Positions 47,026 through 55,297 of a stretch of DNA of 64,000 nt are shown here, in pieces. The notes under the pieces were generated by a model, which saw only the letters and a program-made list of their open reading frames with translations, was not told the DNA's origin and did not search any database. The stretch's first letter is position 1; each line of letters begins with the position of its first letter. The DNA is taken from the NCBI RefSeq assembly GCF_038070005.1, contig NZ_JBBPCO010000002.1, positions 299,402-363,401 of the forward strand, in the 5' to 3' direction. The position numbers and the translations under genes are program-made. Source of the DNA: Thermithiobacillus plumbiphilus (GTDB lineage Bacteria; Pseudomonadota; Gammaproteobacteria; Acidithiobacillales; Thermithiobacillaceae).

Positions 47026-50000
47026 ATGCAGGCACTGGATCCCCTGGCGTTTCCCCTGGCTGGCACCCGGCTGATCGAGGCCAGTGCCGGTACCGGCAAG
47101 ACCTACACCATTGCCGCGCTCTTCCTGCGCTTTCTCCTAGAGAGCGGTCGGGAAATCGACCAGATCCTGGTGGTGACCTTCACCACGGCCGCCACCCAGG
47201 AATTGCGGGACCGCGTTCGCGGCCGCATTCGCGAGGCCCTGACCGCCTTTCAGGCGGGAACGAGCGAGGATACCTTCCTCTCTGCCCTCCTGGAGCATCT
47301 GCCGGATCATGAACTTGCCCGGCAACGTCTCAGGAATGCCCTGACGCGCATGGATGAGGCCTCGATTTTCACCATCCACGGATTCTGCCAGCGTACTTTG
47401 GCAAGCAATGCCTTCGAGAGCGGTGCGGCTTTCGAGACCGAGCTGGTGCAGGATGAACTGCCGTATCTGCAGGCAGTCTGCGAGGACTTCTGGCGTCGGC
47501 GCTTTTACCCACTTTCCGCCGAGTGGATCGCACTGGTGCAGACCATCTGGAAAACCCCATCCAGCCTGCTGGCCGCCATCCGACCCTATCTGCGGGATGA
47601 GAACCTCCTGATCCTGCCCGAGCCCGGGGATCTTGATACCCCACTTGATGCCTACAGGAACCAGGTGGCTGTGGCAAGGACTGCCTGGCTTGATGCCCAG
47701 GAGAATATCGTCTCCCTGCTCGTGGATCATGGGGCGCTTAAATCTGGGGCGGGGTATTCCAGAGAAAACATTCTGGCAGTGGCGGAGGGATTGCAGGCAT
47801 TCTTTACTGCTGATGATGTCCCCTTGATGCTGCCCCGCGATTTCGAGTTGTTTACTGCCGAAAAGCTGGCGACGGCCCTGGACAAGCGCAAAAAACTGGC
47901 TGTTGCACCCAAGCACCCCTTCTTCGATCACTGTCAGGCCCTGCTTGCCTGTCATGGAAAACTGCGCCTGGCCTTTCTCGTGAAACTCCACGCCGAGGCG
48001 TTGAGCTACTGCCGCGAGGAACTCGCCAGGCGCAAGGCGCAGCTGCGGATTCTGTGCTTTGACGACCTGCTCGGCCACCTGCACCAGGCGCTGCACGCCG
48101 AGGCAGGCGCGGCCCTGGCAAACCGCATCAGCAGCCAGTATCCGGTGGCGCTGATCGACGAGTTTCAGGACACCGACCCCATCCAGTACGGCATCTTTCG
48201 CAGGATCTACCAGTCAGGCGAGCATTTGACCCTGCTGATGATCGGCGATCCCAAGCAGGCCATCTACAGTTTCCGTGGCGCTGACATCTTTACTTATATG
48301 CAGGCGCGTCGAGACGTCCCGGCCGAGAGTGGACATTACACCCTTGATACGAACTGGCGTGCCAGCACCCGGCTGATTCAGGCCATCAACAGCATCTTCG
48401 GCGCGGCCCGCGCGCCTTTCATTCACGATGCGGATATTACTTTTCATCCGGTGAAGGCCGGTGGCAAGGCGGATGAGAGCCCGTTGGCAATCGATGGCGT
48501 GCCGCCGGTGCCACTGCAATGCTGGTTTGTCGAGCGCGATGCGCAAAATGCGCCAAAGGGCCAGATTTCCAGAGACTGGGCCAAGGAGCATCTCGGCCAG
48601 GCCTGTGCCAGCGAAATCCTTGAACTGCTGCAGGCCGGTGCGGCGGGCCGTGCCCGGATCGGTGAGCGGCCATTGAGCGCGCGCGACATTGCCGTGCTGG
48701 TGCGTGATCGCCATGAAGCCCGCGCCATTCAGAACGCACTGCGTGATGTACGTATCGCAAGCGTCTTTCTCAGCCGTGACAGTGTCTTTGATACCGAGGA
48801 AGCCGGGGAACTGCTGCGCGTGCTTTGCGCTGTGCTCGAACCGGGCAGGGAAGGCCTGCTGCGCGCGGCTTTATGCACCAGTCTGCTGGGCCAGGATGCG
48901 CAGGCGATGGAGGCCTGTCGTAGCGACGATGTCGTCTGGGAGACATGGCTTCAGCGTTTCCAGCGCTACCAGCGACTCTGGCTGGAGCGCGGTGTCATGG
49001 CCATGTGCCAGCACCTGATCCAGGAAGCTCAGGTGGTCAGCCGCCTGCTGGCCTGCGTGGATGGCGAGCGCCGTCTGACCAATCTGCTGCATCTGATGGA
49101 AGTGCTTGCCAGCATGAGCCGTGAGCAGCATGGCATGGCGGGCCTGCTGCGCTGGTATCAGACGCAATGCAGTGCGGAAGGCGAGGGCCAGGAGGAATGG
49201 CAACTGCGGCTTGAAAGTGACGAAGACCTGGTGCAGATCGTGACCATTCACAAGAGCAAGGGGCTGGAGTACCCGGTGGTTTTCCTGCCCTTCGCCTGGA
49301 CCGCCCGGCCAGGTCGTAAAGAGGCCCCCCTGCGCTTTCATGATGAAGCAGCGGGCAGGTCCTGCCTGGATCTGGGCTCGCCGGATCTGGAGCACCACCA
49401 TGCACTCGCCGAGCGCGAGCGCCTGGCCGAGGATCTTCGGCTGCTCTATGTGGCCCTGACCCGGGCGAAATATCTATGTTATGTCAGCTGGGGCCGCTTT
49501 GGCGGTGTCGAGCATTCGGCGCTGGGGTATCTGCTGCATGCGCCAGAAGATTCTGGCGCCAATCCCGTCACGACCCTGGAGCAGAAAGTCTGCGACTTCA
49601 GTGATGAGCAGTTGCGCGCGCCGCTGGACCGGCTTGCCGACGAGCACCCGGATTGCATCCGGGTTTGTCCGCCACCGACGGCCTCAGTCACGCCCTGGAG
49701 CCCGCCTGTGCCGGAACATCACACCCTTGCTGCACGAGATTTCACGGCTCGCATCGATAAAAGCTGGCGGATTGGCAGCTATACCTCCCTCATCCAGGGG
49801 CTACAGGGGCAATTCGAACGCCCGGATCACGATGCCCAGGATGCTGCCGGAGCCGCGCCGGTCGCGGCCGTGGCGGACGTCTATCGCTTTCCGCGTGGCG
49901 CCCAGGCCGGGTCCTTCCTGCATTTCCTGCTGGAAAAAATGGATTTCCCGACGGCCCGGGGGCCAGCCCTGCAAGCCCTGATTGCGCGTGGCCTGACCCG

Positions 50001-50613
50001 CTTTGCCTTCAACCCGGAATGGCAGCCGGTAGTCGAAAGCTGGCTGGATCGGGTACTCGACACGCCGCTCGATCCTGAGGCCACCCTGAGTTTGCGCCAG
50101 CTGGATGCCTCGCGTTGCCTGCGCGAACTGGAGTTCCATTTCCCCGTGCATTCCCTGGATCCCGCGTCTTTGACAGCATTGCTGGCAAGGCAGGGAATCG
50201 CATGTCGGCTCAGCTTCGAAGCCTTTCAGGGCATGATGAAGGGTTTTGTCGATCTGGTCTTTGAACATCAGGGCACGTTCTATCTCGCTGATTACAAGTC
50301 CAATCATTTGGGCGACAGGCCAGAGGACTATACGCCGGAGCGGCTGGCGGGCGTCATGGATGCGCAGTCCTATACCCTTCAGGCACTTATCTATAGCGTG
50401 GCACTGCATCGATATCTTGGGCAGCGCATCGTTGATTACGATTACGACCGGCATTTCGGCGGGGTCTTCTATCTCTTTCTCAGGGGAATGGACCCGGCCA
50501 CGGGGGCTGGTTCCGGCATATACTTCAACAAGCCGTCGCGGGCGCTGGTCGAGATGCTGGATGCCTTTTTCGCCGGTTCAAGGATGTCTACTGCAGAGGT
50601 GGCCTGTGCCTGA
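47026..50613 (+). CDS. recB: Exodeoxyribonuclease V beta subunit (helicase-nuclease)
   Basis: RecB is the 3'-5' helicase and the only nuclease of RecBCD. The 1195-residue protein has SF1 helicase motifs: LIEASAGTGKTYTI (Walker A, about residues 16-29), VVTFTTAATQELRDRV, FDDLL, VALIDEFQDTDPIQ, GDPKQAIYSFRGAD, TIHKSKGLEYPVVF and LLYVALTRAKY. The C-terminal nuclease has GFVDLVF and YLADYKSN (Asp near 1075, Asp near 1089 and Lys near 1091), equivalent to the catalytic set of E. coli RecB. The start was set at the ATG giving MQALDPLAFPLAGTRLIEASAG; 12 more in-frame residues upstream overlap recC. Confidence 0.96.
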   Translation: MQALDPLAFPLAGTRLIEASAGTGKTYTIAALFLRFLLESGREIDQILVVTFTTAATQELRDRVRGRIREALTAFQAGTSEDTFLSALLEHLPDHELARQRLRNALTRMDEASIFTIHGFCQRTLASNAFESGAAFETELVQDELPYLQAVCEDFWRRRFYPLSAEWIALVQTIWKTPSSLLAAIRPYLRDENLLILPEPGDLDTPLDAYRNQVAVARTAWLDAQENIVSLLVDHGALKSGAGYSRENILAVAEGLQAFFTADDVPLMLPRDFELFTAEKLATALDKRKKLAVAPKHPFFDHCQALLACHGKLRLAFLVKLHAEALSYCREELARRKAQLRILCFDDLLGHLHQALHAEAGAALANRISSQYPVALIDEFQDTDPIQYGIFRRIYQSGEHLTLLMIGDPKQAIYSFRGADIFTYMQARRDVPAESGHYTLDTNWRASTRLIQAINSIFGAARAPFIHDADITFHPVKAGGKADESPLAIDGVPPVPLQCWFVERDAQNAPKGQISRDWAKEHLGQACASEILELLQAGAAGRARIGERPLSARDIAVLVRDRHEARAIQNALRDVRIASVFLSRDSVFDTEEAGELLRVLCAVLEPGREGLLRAALCTSLLGQDAQAMEACRSDDVVWETWLQRFQRYQRLWLERGVMAMCQHLIQEAQVVSRLLACVDGERRLTNLLHLMEVLASMSREQHGMAGLLRWYQTQCSAEGEGQEEWQLRLESDEDLVQIVTIHKSKGLEYPVVFLPFAWTARPGRKEAPLRFHDEAAGRSCLDLGSPDLEHHHALAERERLAEDLRLLYVALTRAKYLCYVSWGRFGGVEHSALGYLLHAPEDSGANPVTTLEQKVCDFSDEQLRAPLDRLADEHPDCIRVCPPPTASVTPWSPPVPEHHTLAARDFTARIDKSWRIGSYTSLIQGLQGQFERPDHDAQDAAGAAPVAAVADVYRFPRGAQAGSFLHFLLEKMDFPTARGPALQALIARGLTRFAFNPEWQPVVESWLDRVLDTPLDPEATLSLRQLDASRCLRELEFHFPVHSLDPASLTALLARQGIACRLSFEAFQGMMKGFVDLVFEHQGTFYLADYKSNHLGDRPEDYTPERLAGVMDAQSYTLQALIYSVALHRYLGQRIVDYDYDRHFGGVFYLFLRGMDPATGAGSGIYFNKPSRALVEMLDAFFAGSRMSTAEVACA

Positions 50614-52453
50614 CCAACTATATGCTGCGGCCAGCCGAGGGCTGATCCGGTCGCTTGATCTGCACTTCGCCCGCACCCTGGAGCGGCTGGCGGATGGCAG
50701 ATCCGAGGCGCTCTCGCTGGGCGCCTGCCTGGTCAGCCATCAGGTGGGGCTCGGACATGTCTGTGTCGATCTGGCGCAACTGGCCGGGCGCCCACTTTTT
50801 GGCAGTGAATCCCAGGCTGATGGTGAAGTCATCCTCGCGCCTGATCTGAATAGCTGGCGCAAACATCTGCAGGCCAGCGGCGTCGTCGGTCAGCCCGGCC
50901 AGGGCATGCCACTGATCCTGGATGAGCAGGACCGGCTTTACCTTGGCCGCTACTGGCGTTTCGAGGACGCCCTGGCCCGGCAGTTGCGTGCGCGGGCGCT
51001 GATGCAGCCCGAAATCGATCTGCAAAGACTGCGGGCCGGCCTGGAGCGCTTTTTCGGGCCAGCCAGCGCGGAACCGGACTGGCAGAAGCTGGCCGCAGCC
51101 ATTGCGCTCCTGCGCGGCCTTGCCGTCATAGCTGGAGGTCCGGGTACCGGCAAGACCACCACGGTGGTGAAGATCCTGGCGCTCCTGCTGGAGCAGGATC
51201 AAAACCTGCGCATCGCGCTGGTCGCGCCCACCGGCAAGGCCGCCGCGCGCCTGAGCGAGTCGATCAAGGCGCGCAAGCAGGATCTGGCCTGCGATGCTGT
51301 CATCCGTCAGGCGGTTCCCGAAGAGGCCGGCACCATCCATCGGCTGCTCAAGGCGCTGCCTGGGCAGAATGGCTTTCGGCATCATGCCGGCCATCCTCTG
51401 CCGGTGGACGTACTGGTGCTGGATGAGGCTTCCATGGTGGATCTGCCGCTCATGGCGCGCCTGGTGGATGCCCTGCCGCCGCAGGCGCGTCTCTATATGC
51501 TTGGTGATCAGGACCAGCTTGCCTCGGTCGAGGCCGGCAGCGTGCTCGCGGATATCTGTGGCGCATCTGCGCAGCGTGGCTACTCGCCAGAGCTATGCGG
51601 GCAGTTGCAGGCACTCGCGGGCGTTGCCCTGCCAGCAACTGAATCCGTGGCAGGCCCCTTGCAGGATTGCATCGTGCACCTGCGGGCCAGTCACCGCTTT
51701 CGTCAGGATAGCGGGATTGGCGCGCTGGCCCAGGCCATCAACCAGGGGGACGCGGAAGCGGCCGGCAGGATACTGCGCAGCAATCAGTTTGCTGATCTTG
51801 CCTGGCAGGGCGAAAGTGGCGCGGCGTCCCTGGATCTGGTCGCGCAGCGCGCAGCCGGGGCCTACGGGTTATATCTGGGTCTTGATGCTCCTGGCGCTGC
51901 CCTGGAGGCCTTCAACCGTTTTCGGGTGCTTTGCGCCTTGCGCGATGGCCCTTACGGGGTGGCAGGGTTGAACCAGGCCATCGAGAGCGCGCTGGCGCAC
52001 AAGGGCCTGATCAGTCCCGGCAACCTGCACTATGCTGGTCGTCCGGTCATGGTCATCCGCAACGATTACACGCTGCGGCTGTACAATGGCGATATCGGTA
52101 TCCTGCTGCCCGATCCCGCGGCCAATGGCGCAATCCGTGCCTTCTTTGCCCAGCCGGATGGCAGCGTCCGCGCCATTCATCCCAATCGCCTCCCTGAGCA
52201 CGACACCGCCTATGCCATGACGGTGCACAAGAGCCAAGGCTCCGAGTTCGATGAGGTGTTGCTGGTGTTGCCGGAGGCCGATGCACCGGTGCTCACGCGT
52301 GAACTCATCTACACCGGCGTCACGCGCGCGCGCCGGCATATGATACTGCATGGCAGTGCCTCCATCCTCAGTCTGGCCATCCGCCGTCGGGTCAGCCGAG
52401 CCTCGGGACTGCTGGACAAACTCTGGCAATCCGGTTCAGCCTCCCCAAGCTGA
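50606..52453 (+). CDS. recD: Exodeoxyribonuclease V alpha subunit (5'-3' helicase)
   Basis: RecD is the faster 5'-3' helicase of RecBCD and is needed for its nuclease mode. The 615-residue protein has the RecD N-terminal domain, Walker A GGPGTGKTTTVVKIL (near residue 177), VAPTGKAAARLSESI, TIHRLL, VLVLDEASMVDLPLMARL (Walker B), LGDQDQLASVEAGSVL, HRFRQDSGI, and the C-terminal UvrD-like YAMTVHKSQGSEFDEV and YTGVTRARRH. The likely start is a GTG with GAGG six bases upstream, inside the end of recB. Upstream ATGs in the frame lie deep within recB. Confidence 0.95.
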   Translation: MPDQLYAAASRGLIRSLDLHFARTLERLADGRSEALSLGACLVSHQVGLGHVCVDLAQLAGRPLFGSESQADGEVILAPDLNSWRKHLQASGVVGQPGQGMPLILDEQDRLYLGRYWRFEDALARQLRARALMQPEIDLQRLRAGLERFFGPASAEPDWQKLAAAIALLRGLAVIAGGPGTGKTTTVVKILALLLEQDQNLRIALVAPTGKAAARLSESIKARKQDLACDAVIRQAVPEEAGTIHRLLKALPGQNGFRHHAGHPLPVDVLVLDEASMVDLPLMARLVDALPPQARLYMLGDQDQLASVEAGSVLADICGASAQRGYSPELCGQLQALAGVALPATESVAGPLQDCIVHLRASHRFRQDSGIGALAQAINQGDAEAAGRILRSNQFADLAWQGESGAASLDLVAQRAAGAYGLYLGLDAPGAALEAFNRFRVLCALRDGPYGVAGLNQAIESALAHKGLISPGNLHYAGRPVMVIRNDYTLRLYNGDIGILLPDPAANGAIRAFFAQPDGSVRAIHPNRLPEHDTAYAMTVHKSQGSEFDEVLLVLPEADAPVLTRELIYTGVTRARRHMILHGSASILSLAIRRRVSRASGLLDKLWQSGSASPS

Positions 52454-52877
52454 TCCGTGCCAGTGGCATCTGCCGTTCATGTCAGATCAGCCTGATTCCC
52501 GCGCCACGCAGGATTTCTTTCTGCAAAAAGTCTGACAAGACAGGCTCGGCAGGGCGCCCAATTGCACCTGCAACATCTACTGGTCTTGAAGTCCTTGCTG
52601 CTGCAGCATTTGCGATCCTCCTCTCTAAGTCTTAGGTCTGACGTCCTATCCCATCAGTCTTATGGTTTCAGAAAGTTCCCTCCATTATGGTTTCCAAAGT
52701 TCGATGAAAAAGGGCGTCTCCACCGTTGTCGCACAAATTCGGGCTTGAAGCGGGGTTTAAAACGGGCTGTAGGAATTCATGAGAAAAGCCCGATAGAGAA
52801 GGGTCTGTTCTGATGGTCAAGCGGCCTGCCTCTTGATTCCGGTGGGTAAACAGGACTTATTAATTGGGGATGGACAT
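52454..52877 (+). other. Non-coding gap before the exopolysaccharide cluster
   Basis: No convincing gene or terminator is visible in these 424 bases. A frame of 83 codons from a TTG has low-complexity, Leu/Ser-rich content and no ribosome-binding site. The base composition is more AT-rich than in the neighbouring genes, as expected of a regulatory region. It holds a pair of direct repeats (listed separately) and must contain the promoter of the polysaccharide operon; the -35/-10 candidates (for example TTGATT at 52833) are weak, suggesting an activator-dependent promoter. Confidence 0.5.
52660..52702 (+). repeat. Imperfect direct repeats upstream of the exopolysaccharide operon
   Basis: TTATGGTTTCAGAAAGTTC (52660-52678) recurs as TTATGGTTTCCAAAGTTC (52685-52702). 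The copies differ by one insertion and one substitution and start 25 bp apart. This is the usual look of tandem activator or repressor half-sites ahead of a promoter. Confidence 0.6.
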
Positions 52878-54314
52878 ATGAACTTTCAGCGATTTATCTA
52901 CATTCTGCATTCACGTGCAAAGCTCATCCTTTTCACTTTTCTGGTTGCCGTATTCGTGGCAGTCGCCGTCAGCCTGCTGATGCCCAAGGAGTACGAGGCT
53001 AGCACCAGCCTGGTCATGGACTTCAAAGATCCCAATCCCATCAGTGGCCAGGCCAGCGCCTTGAATCCCCAGATTCTCCCGGCCTACATGTCTACCCAGC
53101 TCGACATCCTCAAGAGCAAGGCAGTCGCCGAGAAGGTGGTGGAGAACCTGAAGCTGGATCAGGACCCCAAAAATCGTGAAGCCTTCATGGAAGCTACCGA
53201 AGGCAGGGGTTCCATTCGGGAATGGCTGGCAGTTGGCCTTCTGGAGAACCTGGTGGCTGAGCCGTCCAAGGATAGTGGGGTGGTAGCTGTCACTTATACC
53301 GCCAATGATCCGCGCATGGCCGCAGCTGTTGCCAATGCCTTCGCCGCTGCCTATATGCAGACCACCCTGGCGCTGCGTGTGGATCCTGCCAAGCAGTCAG
53401 CCACGCTCTTCGACGACCAGCTCAACGCGCTGCGCAAGAACTGGGAAAAGGCGCAGGCTACACTTTCAGCCTATCAGCAGCGCAATGGCATCATTGATGT
53501 GGATGAACGTCTGGATGTCGAGAATGCGCGCCTCAGCGACCTTTCAAACCAGCTGGTACAGGCGCAGGCCTCAGCCTTCGAGAGCAGCTCGCGTAACAGC
53601 ACGGCCGGCAAGCTTGGTGGTGGCGCGGATACCATGCCTGAAGTGCTTGCCAGTCCGCTGGTGCAGAACCTGAAATCGCAGCTCTACCAGAAAGAAGCAG
53701 AGCTCAATGAGCTGGCAACCTCCCTCAATCCCAGCCATCCGCAGTACAAGGAAGTGGCTGCCCAGGTGGCTGGACTTCGCACCAGGGTGAATCAGGAAAT
53801 CTCCAAGATCGTCAGCGGCGTAAGGAACAACAACAGCATTCAGCAGTCTCGTGAGGCAGCCATACGCCAGGCGCTTGCGGAGCAGAAGGCCAAGGTGCTG
53901 GAGATCAAGCGCAAGCGCGATCAGATGGCGGTACTGGTCCGGGATGTGGATACCGCGCAGAAGGCCTATGACACCGCCCTGCAGCGCTTCACCCAGGCAC
54001 GCATGGAAAGCCAGGTCAGCATGAACAATGTTTCGGTGCTCAGTCAGGCCACCGCGCCTGTGCTGCCCTCGAAGCCAAAGCTCCTCTTCAATGTACTTGG
54101 TGCCGGGGTATTGGGCCTTGGACTTGGGCTGCTGCTTGCCATCCTCTTTGAAATGATGGATCGCCGGGTGCGCTCCGAGGCGGATATCTTCGATGCGATT
54201 GGCGTGCCGGTTCTTGGCGTCGTCAGCAAGGAGGTTGGTCACGATCGATTCGCCGGTACTTGGCCGCGTCTGGAAGGCCTCGCGCCCAAAGCGCTTCCCA
54301 ATCCCGCCAAATAG
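52878..54314 (+). CDS. Polysaccharide chain-length determinant, EpsF/Wzz (PCP-2a) type
   Basis: The 478-residue protein is a polysaccharide co-polymerase. It has an N-terminal membrane helix (about 14-36), a Wzz domain (PKEYEASTSLVMDFKDPNPI), long periplasmic coiled coils (about 180-390), and a second helix (LGAGVLGLGLGLLLAILFEMMD, about 410-435). A short cytoplasmic tail follows. It lacks a fused kinase; the following gene supplies a separate kinase-like protein, as in EpsF/EpsG pairs of methanolan-type clusters. GGGGA lies 8 nt before the ATG. It controls chain length and export of the polymer with Wzy/Wzx encoded downstream. Confidence 0.9.
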   Translation: MNFQRFIYILHSRAKLILFTFLVAVFVAVAVSLLMPKEYEASTSLVMDFKDPNPISGQASALNPQILPAYMSTQLDILKSKAVAEKVVENLKLDQDPKNREAFMEATEGRGSIREWLAVGLLENLVAEPSKDSGVVAVTYTANDPRMAAAVANAFAAAYMQTTLALRVDPAKQSATLFDDQLNALRKNWEKAQATLSAYQQRNGIIDVDERLDVENARLSDLSNQLVQAQASAFESSSRNSTAGKLGGGADTMPEVLASPLVQNLKSQLYQKEAELNELATSLNPSHPQYKEVAAQVAGLRTRVNQEISKIVSGVRNNNSIQQSREAAIRQALAEQKAKVLEIKRKRDQMAVLVRDVDTAQKAYDTALQRFTQARMESQVSMNNVSVLSQATAPVLPSKPKLLFNVLGAGVLGLGLGLLLAILFEMMDRRVRSEADIFDAIGVPVLGVVSKEVGHDRFAGTWPRLEGLAPKALPNPAK

Positions 54315-54334
54315 TAAATAAAAGGGGTGAACTC

Positions 54335-55219
54335 ATGAGCTCGACACTTCCGGAAAGCCAGGCCAGATTCGAAGTCAAGTCACTGGTCACAGAAGAAAAC
54401 AAGATTGGTGCCTTGCTGGTGGAATCTGGCAAACTGCAATGGGAGGACATCGACCCCATTCTCCGCCTGCAACGCGAGCAGGAACTGCGATTCGGTGAAG
54501 CTGCCCTGCAACTGGGGTTGGTGTTGCCAGAGGACGTTCGTTTCGCCTTGGCGCGTCAGTTTGGCTACACTTATCTGCCGCATTCCGATGCCGGCATGAG
54601 CGAGGAGCTGATTGCCGCCTACAAGCCATTCTCGCCAGAAGTCGAGGCCTTGCGGACATTGCGAAGCCAATTGCTGCTGCGCTGGTTCGACCGGGGTCAG
54701 AAGATGATTTCCCTGGTCAGCGCCAATGTCGGTGAGGGTTGTAGCGCCATGGCAGCGAATCTGGCTGTGCTGTTCTCGCAGCTTGGCCGGCGGACTCTGC
54801 TCATCGATGCCGACCTGCGCAACCCACGCCAGCATGAAATCTTCAACATGCCCAACCGGGAAGGCCTGTCGGACGTCCTGGCGCATCGCGTCAATCACAG
54901 CGCCGTCATGCTGGTGAATGCCTTCTCCAACTTTTATCTACTGACTTCGGGCACGATTCCGCCCAACCCCCAGGAACTGCTCAGCCGTCAGGATTTTCCG
55001 GCTTTGCTGGAAGATTTCAGTGATCTTTATGACGTCATCATCATCGATACACCGCCGAGCAACATGAACGCCGATGCGCAGACGGTTCTGAAACACACAG
55101 GCGGCGCTTTGATGGTCATGCGCCAGGATCTCACCCGCGTCAACGATGCCGTGTCGCTGAAAGCCACGATCGCAGCGACCAACGCTGAAATCGTAGGTAG
55201 CGTGCTGAACCGGTTCTGA
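54335..55219 (+). CDS. EpsG-like bacterial tyrosine-kinase homologue with GspE/MshE N-terminal domain
   Basis: The 294-residue protein has two parts. Residues about 20-82 (IGALLVESGKLQWEDIDPILRLQ, LRFGEAALQLGLVLPEDVRFALARQFGY) look like the GspE/MshE N-terminal module, some of which bind c-di-GMP. Residues 100-294 are a MinD/Wzc-like BY-kinase domain with Walker A' (LLIDADLR, 155-162) and Walker B (VIIIDTPPS). The P-loop reads VGEGCS (132-137), so the usual lysine of GxGKS/T is missing, and no tyrosine cluster exists at the C terminus (SVLNRF). It may be an adaptor for the Wzz protein rather than an active kinase. Confidence 0.85.
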   Translation: MSSTLPESQARFEVKSLVTEENKIGALLVESGKLQWEDIDPILRLQREQELRFGEAALQLGLVLPEDVRFALARQFGYTYLPHSDAGMSEELIAAYKPFSPEVEALRTLRSQLLLRWFDRGQKMISLVSANVGEGCSAMAANLAVLFSQLGRRTLLIDADLRNPRQHEIFNMPNREGLSDVLAHRVNHSAVMLVNAFSNFYLLTSGTIPPNPQELLSRQDFPALLEDFSDLYDVIIIDTPPSNMNADAQTVLKHTGGALMVMRQDLTRVNDAVSLKATIAATNAEIVGSVLNRF

Positions 55220-55228
55220 TTGCGGCAG

Positions 55229-55260
55229 GCGGGTCCACTCAGGGGAGTGGTGGACCCGTC
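55229..55260 (+). other. Stem-loop between the kinase-like and polymerase genes
   Basis: CGGGTCCA (55230-55237) pairs perfectly with TGGACCCG (55251-55258) around a G-rich loop, in the 78-bp gap of the operon. There is no T run, so it is not an intrinsic terminator. It may affect mRNA stability or processing. Confidence 0.5.
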
Positions 55261-55297
55261 CGTGGGCCAAATTCCGGCTCAAAGGGGACGATAAATC

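Noticed and set aside
44738..47035. Long open frame (765 codons) on the reverse strand across recC
   Set aside because: It is exactly antisense to a well-supported recC and results from GC-rich codon bias. It has no recognisable domain or ribosome-binding site.
52562..52813. 83-codon frame in the gap before the polysaccharide genes
   Set aside because: TTG start without ribosome-binding site, Leu/Ser-rich and unlike any protein I know. The direct repeats in it suggest regulatory DNA.
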